From: Solibacillus isronensis | GTDB taxonomy: Bacteria > Bacillota > Bacilli > Bacillales_A > Planococcaceae | DNA length: 64,000 bases | Direction: 5' to 3' | Assembly (NCBI RefSeq): GCF_900168685.1 | Contig: NZ_FVZN01000014.1 | Location: 496,001-560,000 of the forward strand | Shown here: in pieces, positions 20,034 through 29,377 of the stretch | Numbering within the stretch: position 1 is the first letter of the stretch | How the letters are laid out: each line of letters opens with the position of its first letter | Translations under genes and position numbers: made by a program | Notes under the pieces: generated by a model | Databases searched by the model: none | Told to the model about the DNA's origin: nothing | The model's input: the letters and a program-made list of their open reading frames with translations, nothing else

Positions 20034-21602
20034 TTAACCTCTTACCGCATACTTCCTTAAATTTGTGGCCATTAGTGCCAAACCTATTTCGTTAGTAACC
20101 TTTGATTTTCCCCGAACAGAAAATCGACGGAAACACAAATTAGCCTTCAAGAATCCAAAAACTGGTTCCACGTCAATTTTACGTTGACGATAAATGGCAG
20201 CCGTTTTTTCTTCTGAAAGCTTCGCTCTTACTTCTTCTTTTTGTTGTTCCCAATTCTCATTAATCATGAGTCTACGATTTTTCCCTTCCGCTGCTTTGGT
20301 ACACTTTGTACGGAAAGGACACCCTGTACATTCTTCACATTCATAGATTTTAAATTCTCTTTGGAAACCTGATTTATCCGTACGAACAGAATTGTATTGG
20401 AATCGTAATCTCTTTTCATTTGGACATATGTATGCATCGTTTTCTTTCTCATACACCCAATTGCTTGTCTTAAAAGGATCATTTTTGTATTTTCGCTTCT
20501 GTTCGTTCAAGTAATGATTGAATGTAATGAGTGCTGTTCGTTTTCGATTGTTAAGAATATCCTGGTAATTCTGTTCACTGCCGTATCCGGCATCCGCTAC
20601 AATATGCTTTGGTAACTCGAAATAATTTTCTTCAATTTGATTAAGAAATGGAATAAGCGTTTTCGTGTCTGTTGGATTTGGAAATACATCGTACGCGAGT
20701 GTATATTGACCTTCAGTAGCGATTTGTACATTATATCCTGGCTTCAATTGGCCGTTTTGCATATAGTCATCTTTCATCCGCATAAATGTTGCTTCATGAT
20801 CCGTCTTTGAATAACTGTTACGTGTGCCAAACACATCAAAATCTTTTTGGTATTTCTGCTTTCTTATGATCCAATCGTGTACTTGTTTAAGTATTTGCTT
20901 CGGTGTTTTTCGTTCGCTACGTAATCTTTTTCGCTCAATGACATCGTCAGAATGCTCTATTTTGCTCGTATAGTCGTCGACTACTTCTTCTAGGTGATGT
21001 GCTACTTGAGTTAACTCTTCTAATGATAACTGTTCATCATTTTCACGTTTGATTTCAGGAATAATTTGATGTTCAAGTAACTCATCGTAAAGTTTATTTG
21101 ATTTTTCTACGAGGTTGGTGTGATGTTTTTCCACTGATTTTTTCCAAACAAATGTGAACTTATTGGCATTTGCCTCAATCTTTGTGCCATCGATAAAAAT
21201 CGCTTCCTGATCGATGAGTTTTTCTTCAACTAACTGACAACGGAATTGTACAAAACATTGGCGAATGAGTTCTTTCATATTTGGATGTACACGAAAACGA
21301 TTAATAGTGCGATAACTTGGTTCATATCCTTGGGCAAGCCACATCATACGGATACTGTCTCTAGTCAGATCTTCAATTTTTCTTCCTGAAAAAGTGGATT
21401 GTGTGTAACCACATAGAATCAGCTTTAGCATCATACGTGGATGATACGATGGGCAACCCGTATGGTGAATGAAAGGAGCGAAAGCTTCGTTTGGAATGCT
21501 TTCGACCAAATTATGGATTGAAAAGGCAATATCATTTTTATGTAACTTTACTTCTAAATCTAGCGGTAAAATAAGTTGATTCATGTTATAATCTTTAAAC
21601 AT
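20034..21602 (-). CDS. IS1182-family DDE transposase
   Basis: This 522-residue transposase is full length with no stop or frameshift. It has the N-terminal DUF772 helical domain with SYHPRMMLKLILCGY and TINRFR. The DDE residues lie in FIDGTKIEANANK (first Asp), VADAGYGSEQNY (second Asp) and RKIDVEPVFGFLKANL (Glu). A Cys cluster, CEECTGCPFRTKC, precedes the last. The domain order fits DDE_Tnp_1_6, family IS1182. It lies between fakA and sdaAB, which are neighbours in B. subtilis, so no conserved gene is broken. Confidence 0.93.
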   Translation of the reverse strand: MFKDYNMNQLILPLDLEVKLHKNDIAFSIHNLVESIPNEAFAPFIHHTGCPSYHPRMMLKLILCGYTQSTFSGRKIEDLTRDSIRMMWLAQGYEPSYRTINRFRVHPNMKELIRQCFVQFRCQLVEEKLIDQEAIFIDGTKIEANANKFTFVWKKSVEKHHTNLVEKSNKLYDELLEHQIIPEIKRENDEQLSLEELTQVAHHLEEVVDDYTSKIEHSDDVIERKRLRSERKTPKQILKQVHDWIIRKQKYQKDFDVFGTRNSYSKTDHEATFMRMKDDYMQNGQLKPGYNVQIATEGQYTLAYDVFPNPTDTKTLIPFLNQIEENYFELPKHIVADAGYGSEQNYQDILNNRKRTALITFNHYLNEQKRKYKNDPFKTSNWVYEKENDAYICPNEKRLRFQYNSVRTDKSGFQREFKIYECEECTGCPFRTKCTKAAEGKNRRLMINENWEQQKEEVRAKLSEEKTAAIYRQRKIDVEPVFGFLKANLCFRRFSVRGKSKVTNEIGLALMATNLRKYAVRG

Positions 21603-21717
21603 AAGGACACTTCTTTCGTTTGAAATTTGGTTGTAGGATACTTAAATTTTAACAGAGAATGTCCTTTTTTTATGCTCGAAATTATGCAGAGATTTACTTG
21701 ATATAGAAGAAAAATTA

Positions 21718-21821
21718 GTTGTTCGGAGTGAAGGCGGCGACTCCCAGGGGACAAGCACGTGGGAGAGACTAAAGGCTCGATCCGTGCCCCCAGGAAAGCG
21801 TCCGCCGTAACGGAGAACAAC
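21718..21821. repeat. Intergenic repeat family, copy 3 (104 bp)
   Basis: The ends GTTGTTCGGAG and CGGAGAACAAC are inverted. The core has GGCGGCGACTCCCAGGGG, GGGAGAGACTAAAGGCTCG (shared with copy 8) and AGGAAAGCGTCCGCC. Confidence 0.8.
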
Positions 21822-21846
21822 GGCTACATAGTAGACACAAAATAAT

Positions 21847-21892
21847 AAAGCCGTTCAATTTTACTCATCGTAAAATTTGAACGGCTTTTTAT
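21847..21892. terminator. Bidirectional terminator before the sdaAB promoter region
   Basis: AAAGCCGTTCAATTTTA and TAAAATTTGAACGGCTTTT form a long stem with T runs on both strands. It shields sdaAB from upstream transcription. No gene is visible between here and 22192 apart from the promoter listed. Confidence 0.75.
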
Positions 21893-22121
21893 TGAGGAGG
21901 GTTTTGTCCCAACCTCTTTCGTTATGTTTAAGTGGCGTGACACGGGCGAATCTGTTGATAATTAAGCAGATATATCCCCATTATTCGGTAGTGCGCCTGT
22001 TTATGTATAATTAAAGGGTAATAATTTCACCTGTTTATCCATCCTGCCGCTTACACGTCAGCGTAAAATTATGGAGTATAATCCTTAATTTGGTTATTAT
22101 TCTTTTTTTACAACAAGAAGT

Positions 22122-22150
22122 TTGTTAATTGCAGAGAAAATGAGTACACT
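22122..22150 (+). promoter_or_regulatory. Promoter of sdaAB-sdaAA
   Basis: TTGTTA, a 17-base spacer and TACACT lie 43 bases before the sdaAB ATG. GGGGGGAT follows as ribosome site. Confidence 0.55.
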
Positions 22151-22192
22151 AAGAGTAAATGAAAGTATGAAAGAATATGGGGGGATAACATT

Positions 22193-22855
22193 ATGAAATT
22201 TACATCGGTTTTTGATATTATTGGACCTGTTATGATTGGTCCATCCTCTTCACATACAGCAGGGGCAGCACGAATTGGACGTGTTGCACGCGATTTGTTT
22301 GGACGTCAGCCGAAATGGGCGAAAATTTATTTATACGGTTCCTTTGCCGAAACATACCGCGGCCATGGTACAGACGTGGCGATTGTCGGTGGATTACTAG
22401 ATTATGATACGGATGATGAACGGATTAAAACTTCTTTTGCAGAAGCGGAAAAAGCAGGATTGCAATTTGAGTTTATTCCGGAAACAGCTAATAAAGAGCA
22501 TCCGAATACTGCGCGCATTTTAATGGGTGATGACGAATCTGAAATGAGTGTTGAAGGCATTTCGATCGGCGGCGGTAAAATTGAAATTAGTGAAGTGAAT
22601 GGATTTAAGCTGCGTCTGACAGGCGGGATGCCGGCAATTTTAGTTGTGCATGATGACCGTGCAGGCTGTATCGCAAACGTGGCGAACTGTTTAGCCATGC
22701 ATGATGTCAACATTGGGCATATGGAAGTATCGCGTATTGAACGAGGTTTAACCGCTTTAATGGTAATTGAAGTCGATCAAAACATTGATCAGCGTCTGTT
22801 AGAGCAGATTTCCTACATTCCGCATATTACGAAAGTATCGAAAATTAATAACTAA
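22193..22855 (+). CDS. sdaAB: L-serine dehydratase, beta subunit
   Basis: With SdaAA this makes the iron-sulfur L-serine deaminase that converts serine to pyruvate and ammonia. The 220-residue protein begins with the family's MKFTSVFDIIGPVMIGPSS and has GPSSSHTAGAARIGR and FAETYRGHGTDVA. A C-terminal ACT domain (about 148-218, ILVVHDDRAGCIANVANCLA) probably senses serine. GGGGGGA precedes the ATG. It lies 12 bases before sdaAA. Confidence 0.95.
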   Translation: MKFTSVFDIIGPVMIGPSSSHTAGAARIGRVARDLFGRQPKWAKIYLYGSFAETYRGHGTDVAIVGGLLDYDTDDERIKTSFAEAEKAGLQFEFIPETANKEHPNTARILMGDDESEMSVEGISIGGGKIEISEVNGFKLRLTGGMPAILVVHDDRAGCIANVANCLAMHDVNIGHMEVSRIERGLTALMVIEVDQNIDQRLLEQISYIPHITKVSKINN

Positions 22856-22867
22856 GGGGTGGCAAAT

Positions 22868-23788
22868 ATGGATGTTTTATTCCGCAGTGTTCGTGAGCTG
22901 GTGGAGTTGGCCGAAAGAGAAGGAAAGCTGATTTCCGATTTGATGATCGAGCAGGAAATGTTAATTACAGGTCGCTCGCGTGAAGAGATTTTTACACAGA
23001 TGGACCGCAACTTAACGATTATGGAAGAAGCAGTAGAACGCGGCTTAAAAGGTGTACAGTCCGTAACAGGTTTAACTGGTGGCGATGCTGTACTCATTCA
23101 AAATTATATTAAAAAAGGCAATACATTAGCCGGAGACCTTTTACTTGATGCTGTCAGCAAAGCTGTTGCAACAAATGAAGTGAATGCGGCAATGGGTACA
23201 ATTTGTGCGACTCCAACTGCAGGTTCAGCGGGAGTTGTTCCGGGGACATTGTTTGCAGTTCAGAATAAATTAAATCCGACACGTGAACAAATGATTCGCT
23301 ATTTATTCACATCGGGAGCGTTTGGATTTATCGTTGCGAACAATGCTTCAATTTCAGGTGCGGAAGGTGGCTGTCAGGCGGAAGTCGGTAGTGCATCGGC
23401 AATGGCGGCAGCAGCGATTGTAGAAATGGCTGGCGGAACAGCACAGCAAAGTTCGGAAGCATTTGCAATCACGCTTAAAAATATGCTCGGATTAGTATGT
23501 GACCCGGTTGCGGGCTTAGTGGAAGTACCATGTGTGAAACGTAATGCCATGGGTGCATCCAACTCATTAGTTGCAGCGGATATGGCATTGGCAGGTGTGA
23601 CAAGCCGTATTCCATGTGATGAGGTAATCGGCGCAATGTACCGAATCGGTCAGGCAATGAGCCCGAACTTGAAAGAAACAGCACGGGGCGGTTTAGCCGC
23701 AACACCAACAGGCAAAGCCATTACTCATGCAATCTTTGAAGGCGGAGACCTGAAAAGCCTACTAAAATCACGTGTAAGCAGTAACTAA
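22868..23788 (+). CDS. sdaAA: L-serine dehydratase, alpha subunit
   Basis: The catalytic subunit carries the labile 4Fe-4S cluster. The 306-residue protein shows the cluster-type cysteine blocks GGCQAEVGSASAMAAA and GLVCDPVAGLVEVPC. It also has the SerDH signature ICATPTAGSAGVVPG. The start is ATG 22868 with AAGGGG eight bases upstream; the GTG at 22859 lies in that site. Together with sdaAB it forms a two-gene unit. Confidence 0.95.
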   Translation: MDVLFRSVRELVELAEREGKLISDLMIEQEMLITGRSREEIFTQMDRNLTIMEEAVERGLKGVQSVTGLTGGDAVLIQNYIKKGNTLAGDLLLDAVSKAVATNEVNAAMGTICATPTAGSAGVVPGTLFAVQNKLNPTREQMIRYLFTSGAFGFIVANNASISGAEGGCQAEVGSASAMAAAAIVEMAGGTAQQSSEAFAITLKNMLGLVCDPVAGLVEVPCVKRNAMGASNSLVAADMALAGVTSRIPCDEVIGAMYRIGQAMSPNLKETARGGLAATPTGKAITHAIFEGGDLKSLLKSRVSSN

Positions 23789-23882
23789 TTAATCTAATGA
23801 AATACTTAAAAATCGGGCGGCAGAAGTAGAAATTTCATAGAACAAGGTGCAAATCCTTATTTAGAAACAGATAATTTATAAA

Positions 23883-24037
23883 ATTGATTGGAATGGAGGG
23901 GCGACTCCTGGGGGAATAGCGTGACGCCTGAGACAAGGAACAAAAGCTAAGACCGCCACGTCCTGTGGCAACGCTTTTGTGACCAACATCGTGTTGGCCT
24001 CACGCCCCCGGAAAGCGTCCCCGGAATGGAAATCAAT
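23883..24037. repeat. Intergenic repeat family, copy 4 (155 bp)
   Basis: Ends ATTGATTGGAATGGAGGGG and CCCCGGAATGGAAATCAAT are close to the family consensus. Inner palindromes such as CAAAAGC...GCTTTTG and CAACA..TGTTG suggest a folded RNA or DNA. It fills most of the gap between sdaAA and recG. Confidence 0.85.
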
Positions 24038-24051
24038 TTTTACGCACAGCG

Positions 24052-24092
24052 AAAAAATAACATTTTTCTCATAGAGGAAAATGTTATTTTTG
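24052..24092 (+). terminator. Terminator of sdaAB-sdaAA
   Basis: AAAAATAACATTTTTCT and the matching AGGAAAATGTTATTTTT form a long stem with a T tail. Confidence 0.8.
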
Positions 24093-24189
24093 GATTTGCC
24101 CTAGTTTTTTTTTAGTTTACGAGGGAACATATGCACCCATTTTATGATATTGTTAAACTATAAAAAAACTAGTAAAGGAAGTGTCGACA

Positions 24190-26229
24190 ATGATTCATGA
24201 GCCAGTTTCACAATTAAAGGGAATCGGAAAAGAAACAGCCGAAAATTTAATGAAAATTGGCATCGAGACAATCCATGACTTGATTTGGACATTTCCATAC
24301 CGCCATGAAGATTTTCGATTAAAAGATCTAACCGAAACACCGCATAATGAACGTGTGACGATTGAAGCACGTGTCGAAAGTGAACCGACCGTATTATTTT
24401 TAGGGGAAAATAAATCCCGATTACAATTTACGGCTCTTGCAGGAAGACATTTAATTAAAGTTGTGTTTTTCAATCAAAATTATTTGCGGCAAAAAATTTC
24501 AACTGGCGGCATCATTACGGTTACCGGAAAATGGGATCGTGGACGTCAAGTTATTGTCGGATCGTCCGTGACATTCGGACCGAAAACAGAACAAGTCGAT
24601 TTTGAGCCTGTTTATAGTTTAAAAGGGAATATACAGCAAAAGCGCTTCCGTAAATATATGCGCCAAGCGTTGGATACCGTGAAGGAACAACTGCCTGAAA
24701 CATTGCCGAATTATCTGCGTGAGAGCTATCAGTTAGTTAATATTCAAGAAGCGCTAGAAGGTGTGCATTTCCCGCAAAATGCAGACCACGCAAAACAGGC
24801 GCGACGCCGCTTCGTATATGAGGAATTACTGCAGTTCCAGCTGCGTATTCAAGCATTGAGAAAAGCGAATAAGGAAAATGAAAAGGGAATTTCGGTCCGC
24901 TTTGATCTGGAAAAATTAAAGGAATTTATTGCGACTCTGCCGTATGAGTTAACAGGTGCCCAAAAGCGGGTTGTCAATGAAATTTGTAAAGATTTATTGC
25001 TGCCGCAACGTATGAACCGTTTACTTCAGGGGGATGTTGGTTCTGGGAAGACGGTCGTAGCTGCAATCGGCCTATATGCAGCTGTAACGGCCGGGTATCA
25101 AGGGGCTTTAATGGCACCGACCGAAATTTTAGCAGAACAGCATGCGGAAAATTTGCATATGTGGTTTGATCCGATCGGTGTCAAGATCGCTTTATTATCG
25201 GGCTCTACAAAAACAAAGGCGCGCCGTGAATTATTGGCACAGCTTGCAGCAGGAGAAATCGATATTCTTATTGGGACACATGCGCTCATTCAGCCCGATG
25301 TTGAGTTCAAGAAGTTAGGATTTGTCATTACGGATGAACAGCATCGTTTTGGTGTTGAACAACGTCGTGTACTGCGTGAGAAAGGCGAAAATCCGGATGT
25401 ACTGTTCATGACTGCAACACCTATCCCGCGTACATTAGCCATTACAGCTTTTGGTGAAATGGATGTTTCGATTATTGATGAATTGCCTGCAGGAAGGAAA
25501 GAGATTGAAACACATTGGCTGAAAAAAGAACAGCTGAACAGTGTGCTGATGCGCATGACCCAAGAACTTGAAGCAGGCCGCCAAGCGTATGTCATTGCTC
25601 CGTTAATCGAAGAGTCCGATAAACTGGATGTGCAAAATGCAGTGGAAGCTTACGAACAATTGAAGGCGTATTTCGGCAACCGTTTTGAAATCGGCCTAAT
25701 GCATGGTAGACTGCATTCGGACGAAAAAGATGCGGTCATGCGAGCATTTAGTGATGGGGAGATTCATGTACTTGTGTCGACAACTGTTGTCGAAGTTGGA
25801 GTAAACGTACCGAACGCGACATTCATGACAATTTATGATGCCGAGCGCTTTGGTTTAGCGCAGCTACACCAGTTGCGAGGACGTGTCGGTCGTGGAGAAC
25901 ATCAATCGTATTGTGTGCTGATTGCCGACCCGAAAACAGATGAAGGAAAAGAACGTATGATGAGTATGACCGAGACGAATGACGGTTTCCGCCTGGCTGA
26001 AAAAGATTTGGAGCTGCGCGGATCAGGGGATTTCTTCGGGAAACGACAAAGCGGATTGCCGGAATTCAAATTGGCCGATCTTGTCCATGATTACCGGGCA
26101 CTTGAAACAGCAAGACAGGATGCCGAGAAAATGCTCTATGATGAAGCATTCTGGCAAGATCCGGAATATGAATTTTTACGAGAAAATTTAACGGCTTCTG
26201 GCGTTCTGCAAGGAGAACGCATCGATTAA
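24190..26229 (+). CDS. recG: ATP-dependent DNA helicase RecG
   Basis: RecG remodels stalled forks and branch-migrates Holliday junctions. The 679-residue protein has the N-terminal wedge OB domain and Walker A LLQGDVGSGKTVVAA. It also has TDEQHRFGVEQR (DEQH box), MTATPIPRTLA, the helicase C motif QLRGRVGRGE, and the C-terminal hairpin block LRGSGDFFGKRQSG. The ATG at 24190 has AAAGGAAG eight bases upstream; the in-frame GTG at 24181 lies in that site. Confidence 0.97.
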   Translation: MIHEPVSQLKGIGKETAENLMKIGIETIHDLIWTFPYRHEDFRLKDLTETPHNERVTIEARVESEPTVLFLGENKSRLQFTALAGRHLIKVVFFNQNYLRQKISTGGIITVTGKWDRGRQVIVGSSVTFGPKTEQVDFEPVYSLKGNIQQKRFRKYMRQALDTVKEQLPETLPNYLRESYQLVNIQEALEGVHFPQNADHAKQARRRFVYEELLQFQLRIQALRKANKENEKGISVRFDLEKLKEFIATLPYELTGAQKRVVNEICKDLLLPQRMNRLLQGDVGSGKTVVAAIGLYAAVTAGYQGALMAPTEILAEQHAENLHMWFDPIGVKIALLSGSTKTKARRELLAQLAAGEIDILIGTHALIQPDVEFKKLGFVITDEQHRFGVEQRRVLREKGENPDVLFMTATPIPRTLAITAFGEMDVSIIDELPAGRKEIETHWLKKEQLNSVLMRMTQELEAGRQAYVIAPLIEESDKLDVQNAVEAYEQLKAYFGNRFEIGLMHGRLHSDEKDAVMRAFSDGEIHVLVSTTVVEVGVNVPNATFMTIYDAERFGLAQLHQLRGRVGRGEHQSYCVLIADPKTDEGKERMMSMTETNDGFRLAEKDLELRGSGDFFGKRQSGLPEFKLADLVHDYRALETARQDAEKMLYDEAFWQDPEYEFLRENLTASGVLQGERID

Positions 26230-26297
26230 ACGATTAGAACCTGTAATTGGTGGAAAACTATTTAAGCTACTTAAAAATGCTGAAAAGAGGTTATAAG

Positions 26298-26717
26298 ATG
26301 GGAAACATGTATCCGTATTTCGTGTTAAATGGACAAGCAAAAGAGGCAGTGGTGTTATATGCAGAACTGTTTAATGCCAAAAGTGTAACGATTTCAACAT
26401 TTGGAGAATTACCGCCAAATCCCGAGCACCCTATTCCACCAGAAGCAAAAGATTTGGTCATGAATGCACAAATTGAACTGCAGGAAGGTCAAATGATGTT
26501 TTCCGATACTTATCCTGGCTCTCCGCAAGTGACGGTAGGGGACAATATCAGCATTGCCTATACGTCAAAAGACGAGCAGGAAATCCGATTTATTTTCGAT
26601 GGATTAAGAGAAGGCGGAAAGGTCGTAATGGAGTTACAGGAGACCTTTTGGAGCAAGTGCTATGGGCAAGTAAAAGATAAGTTTGGTGTGCTGTGGCAGC
26701 TAAGCCTTGAAGCATAA
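26298..26717 (+). CDS. VOC (PhnB/glyoxalase-like) family protein
   Basis: This 139-residue protein belongs to the PhnB-type VOC superfamily. It begins YPYFVLNGQAKEAVVLYAELFNAKSV, with GQMMFSDTYPG in the middle and a C-terminal FWSKCYGQVKDKFGVLWQL. These beta-alpha-beta folds bind a metal or small molecule; the reaction cannot be inferred. The start is ATG 26298 with AAAGAGG seven bases upstream. It sits between recG and fapR, where B. subtilis has no gene. Confidence 0.85.
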   Translation: MGNMYPYFVLNGQAKEAVVLYAELFNAKSVTISTFGELPPNPEHPIPPEAKDLVMNAQIELQEGQMMFSDTYPGSPQVTVGDNISIAYTSKDEQEIRFIFDGLREGGKVVMELQETFWSKCYGQVKDKFGVLWQLSLEA

Positions 26718-26727
26718 GAATTTGGGG

Positions 26728-26759
26728 ACGCGACAAAAAGTTGTTGCGTTCTTTTTTTT
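26728..26759 (+). terminator. Terminator after the VOC gene
   Basis: GACGCGAC and GTTGTTGCGTT pair imperfectly, followed by a run of eight T. Confidence 0.6.
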
Positions 26760-26770
26760 ATACATGTATA

Positions 26771-26799
26771 TTGATATTAGTACCAAGTGCTAATACTAA
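26771..26799 (+). promoter_or_regulatory. Promoter of fapR-plsX-fabD-fabG
   Basis: TTGATA, a 17-base spacer and TACTAA, about 35 bases before the fapR ATG. The spacer is exactly the FapR-type operator. An alternative TTGCGT-17-TATATT lies just upstream. Confidence 0.55.
26777..26793 (+). promoter_or_regulatory. FapR operator
   Basis: TTAGTACCAAGTGCTAA is a 17-bp inverted repeat (TTAGTA/TGCTAA, one mismatch). It has the form of known FapR boxes (TTAGTA-n5-TACTAA). It implies that FapR represses its own operon and is released by malonyl-CoA. Confidence 0.75.
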
Positions 26800-26833
26800 T
26801 CTTTTAGAAAATTAAAGGTAGGTAACAAATACG

Positions 26834-27406
26834 ATGAAGCGTTCCAAAAAAGAGCGACAGTCGTTATTGACTGAACAGATCGCAGACAATCCTTTCGTGA
26901 CAGATGAACAATTAGCAGCTGAATTTAATGTGAGCGTTCAAACAATTCGATTGGATCGCATGGAACTCGCTATTCCGGAATTGCGTGAACGTATTAAAGA
27001 TGTTGCTGCTAAAAAATATGATGAAGTAAAATCGTTGCCACTTGATGAAGTCATCGGTGAAATTATTGATATAGAGCTGGATAACCGGGCAATTTCAATA
27101 TTTGATGTTGGAGAAGAACATGTTTTCCAGCGCAACGGCATAGCGCGCGGTCACCATTTATTTGCACAGGCCAATTCTTTGGCGGTTGCAGTAATTGATG
27201 ATGAGCTTGCCCTTACTGTAAAATCAAATGTAGCTTTCGTGAAGCCGGTTCGAGCAGGTAATCGTGTCGTAACGAAGGCAGTTGTAAAAGGGAAAAACCC
27301 TGATAAAAACCGTACATTTATCGAAGTGACTTCTTCTGTTGATAATGAAATAGTTTTCAAGGGAGAGTTTGAAATGTATCGGATGAAAGGTGAAGAAACA
27401 ACATGA
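26834..27406 (+). CDS. fapR: Fatty acid and phospholipid synthesis repressor FapR
   Basis: FapR represses lipid-synthesis genes and releases DNA when malonyl-CoA rises. The 190-residue protein has an N-terminal DeoR-like helix-turn-helix ([20 protein letters not shown], about 23-42). A C-terminal hot-dog fold for malonyl-CoA contains [20 protein letters not shown] FapR box lies in its own promoter. The last 4 bases overlap plsX (ATGA). Confidence 0.95.
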   Translation: MKRSKKERQSLLTEQIADNPFVTDEQLAAEFNVSVQTIRLDRMELAIPELRERIKDVAAKKYDEVKSLPLDEVIGEIIDIELDNRAISIFDVGEEHVFQRNGIARGHHLFAQANSLAVAVIDDELALTVKSNVAFVKPVRAGNRVVTKAVVKGKNPDKNRTFIEVTSSVDNEIVFKGEFEMYRMKGEETT

Positions 27407-28398
27407 AAATAGCAGTAGATGGTATGGGCGGAGATAACGCACCACAGGCAATCGTGGAAGGTGTCTTCATGGCGCTAGAAGATTTTCCGAAATTAACGAT
27501 TGATTTATATGGCGATGAACAAAAAATGGCACCATTTTTAAAAAATCACGATCGCCTAACGGTTGTTCATTGTAGTGAAGTTGTAGAAGCGGAGGACGAC
27601 CCGGCACGAGCAGTACGCCGCAAAAAAGATTCTTCAATGGCCCGTATGCTTGATGCGGTTGCTGAAGGAAAGGCGGACGCTTGTTTATCGGCCGGGAATA
27701 CTGGTGCTTTAATGGCAGGCGGACTTTTCAAAGTAGGGCGTATTGATGGGGTAGCCCGTCCTGCATTAGCAACAACATTACCGACGATGAATGGTGATGG
27801 CTTCCTTATGCTTGATTTAGGGGCGAATGCAGATGCAAAACCTGAAAACTTATTACAGTACGCAATTATGGGTGATATTTATGTGAAGCAAGTACGCGGT
27901 CAAAATGCACCTCGTATTGGATTATTAAATATCGGAACAGAAGATAAAAAAGGTAATGAATTAACTAAAGCGGCATTCACATTGTTGAAAGAAGCGGATT
28001 TTAACTTTGAAGGCAATGTAGAAGCGCGCGAATTACTGAATGGGGTCGCTGATGTTGTTGTAACGGATGGGTTTACAGGCAATATGGTGCTGAAAACAAT
28101 TGAAGGTACGGCAGGCACGGTTTTCAAAATGTTGAAGGATGCGTTATTTGCCACGACAAAAACGAAAATTGCTGCAGCATTAGTTAAAAATGATCTAAAA
28201 CAGTTAAAAGATAAAATGGATTATACAGAATACGGTGGGGCGGCTTTATTCGGCCTGAAAGCACCTGTTATTAAAGCACATGGTTCTTCGAATGCACGTG
28301 CGATTTACAGTGCAATTCGCCAAGCGACAATTATGGTAGAGCATAAAGTATGCGAAACAATTACCAAAAAAATTGAGCAATTGCCAAAGCCAGAATAA
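27403..28398 (+). CDS. plsX: Phosphate acyltransferase PlsX
   Basis: PlsX makes acyl-phosphate from acyl-ACP for PlsY in phosphatidic acid synthesis. The 331-residue protein begins [20 protein letters not shown] and contains [18 protein letters not shown], the LDLGANAD block and GFTGNM. The start is coupled to fapR by a 4-base overlap. It is part of fapR-plsX-fabD-fabG. Confidence 0.96.
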   Translation: MKIAVDGMGGDNAPQAIVEGVFMALEDFPKLTIDLYGDEQKMAPFLKNHDRLTVVHCSEVVEAEDDPARAVRRKKDSSMARMLDAVAEGKADACLSAGNTGALMAGGLFKVGRIDGVARPALATTLPTMNGDGFLMLDLGANADAKPENLLQYAIMGDIYVKQVRGQNAPRIGLLNIGTEDKKGNELTKAAFTLLKEADFNFEGNVEARELLNGVADVVVTDGFTGNMVLKTIEGTAGTVFKMLKDALFATTKTKIAAALVKNDLKQLKDKMDYTEYGGAALFGLKAPVIKAHGSSNARAIYSAIRQATIMVEHKVCETITKKIEQLPKPE

Positions 28399-28423
28399 GC
28401 TTTTTCACAAAGGGGATTATCAA

Positions 28424-29377
28424 ATGACAAAAATTGCTTTTATTTTTCCAGGACAAGGTTCACAAACTGTAGGGATGGGTGCGGAGTTTGTTGCGAATGA
28501 TGAAGTAAGCAAACAGTATTATGAACGAGCAAACGAAGTGTTGAACCTTCCATTGTCGGACTATATGTTAAACGGTCCACAAGAAACATTAACACTGACA
28601 TACCATGCTCAGCCAGCTTTGTTGACATCAGGGGTGATGATCGCAAATAAGCTGATTAAAGCCGGTATTGCACCGCAATATACTGCGGGACATTCATTAG
28701 GAGAATACAGTGCATTTGTCATTTCAGGAGTAATTGATTTTGAAGATGCAGTTCAAACAGTTCATAGACGGGGTGTATTTATGGACGAGGCAGTACCTGC
28801 AGGTCAAGGAGCAATGGCAGCTATATTGGCGTTAGACGGAGAAAAACTAGACGCCATTTGCCAACAAGTATCCGCTGAAGGAGAAGTCGTTCAAGTAGCG
28901 AACTTCAACTGTCCGGGCCAAATTGTGATTTCAGGGACGAAACAGGGTGTTGACGAAGCATGTAAAAGAGCGAAGGAAGCAGGAGCAAAACGAGCTTTAC
29001 CTTTAGTCGTAAGCGGTCCTTTCCATAGTTCATTAATGCAGAAAGCAGCACATAATTTAAAAGATACGGTAGCAAATTTACCATTACAGGAACCAAAAAT
29101 TCCGGTAGTGAGCAATGTAACTTCAGAGCTTTTAACGACGGTTGAAGCAATTAAAGAAGAAATGGTTGCCCAAGTAACAAGCTCTGTACAATGGCAGCAA
29201 AACATTGAAAAGCTTATTGCTGAAGGGGTAACAGTCTTTATCGAATGCGGACCTGGAAAAGTATTATCAGGCTTAGTGAAAAAAATCGACCGCAATGTAC
29301 AAACATACTGTGTATATGATGAGGCGAGTTTGACACAAGTTGTTGAGGCATCAAAGGAGTGGAAACAATGGGTTTAA
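28424..29377 (+). CDS. fabD: Malonyl-CoA:ACP transacylase
   Basis: FabD loads malonate onto ACP. The 317-residue protein has FPGQGSQ near the N-terminus, the active-site GHSLGE with Ser91, and FHSSLM for the catalytic His. The start at ATG 28424 has AAAGGGG eight bases upstream; a longer open frame from 28373 overlaps plsX and was rejected. The end overlaps fabG by 10 bases. Confidence 0.96.
   Translation: MTKIAFIFPGQGSQTVGMGAEFVANDEVSKQYYERANEVLNLPLSDYMLNGPQETLTLTYHAQPALLTSGVMIANKLIKAGIAPQYTAGHSLGEYSAFVISGVIDFEDAVQTVHRRGVFMDEAVPAGQGAMAAILALDGEKLDAICQQVSAEGEVVQVANFNCPGQIVISGTKQGVDEACKRAKEAGAKRALPLVVSGPFHSSLMQKAAHNLKDTVANLPLQEPKIPVVSNVTSELLTTVEAIKEEMVAQVTSSVQWQQNIEKLIAEGVTVFIECGPGKVLSGLVKKIDRNVQTYCVYDEASLTQVVEASKEWKQWV

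Larger units (their letters stand above)
19930..21920 (-). mobile_element. IS1182-family insertion sequence, ends tentative
   Basis: The transposase gene is intact. Candidate inverted ends are GAAAGGGGCTGGGACAGAA at 19930-19948 and the complement of GAAAGAGGTTGGGACAAAA at 21902-21920 (16 of 19 match), giving about 1.99 kb. No target duplication is visible. Each end also belongs to a local hairpin-like sequence of a type common downstream of genes, so the ends could instead be host terminator repeats. A copy of the intergenic repeat (21718-21821) would then lie inside the element. Confidence 0.5.
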
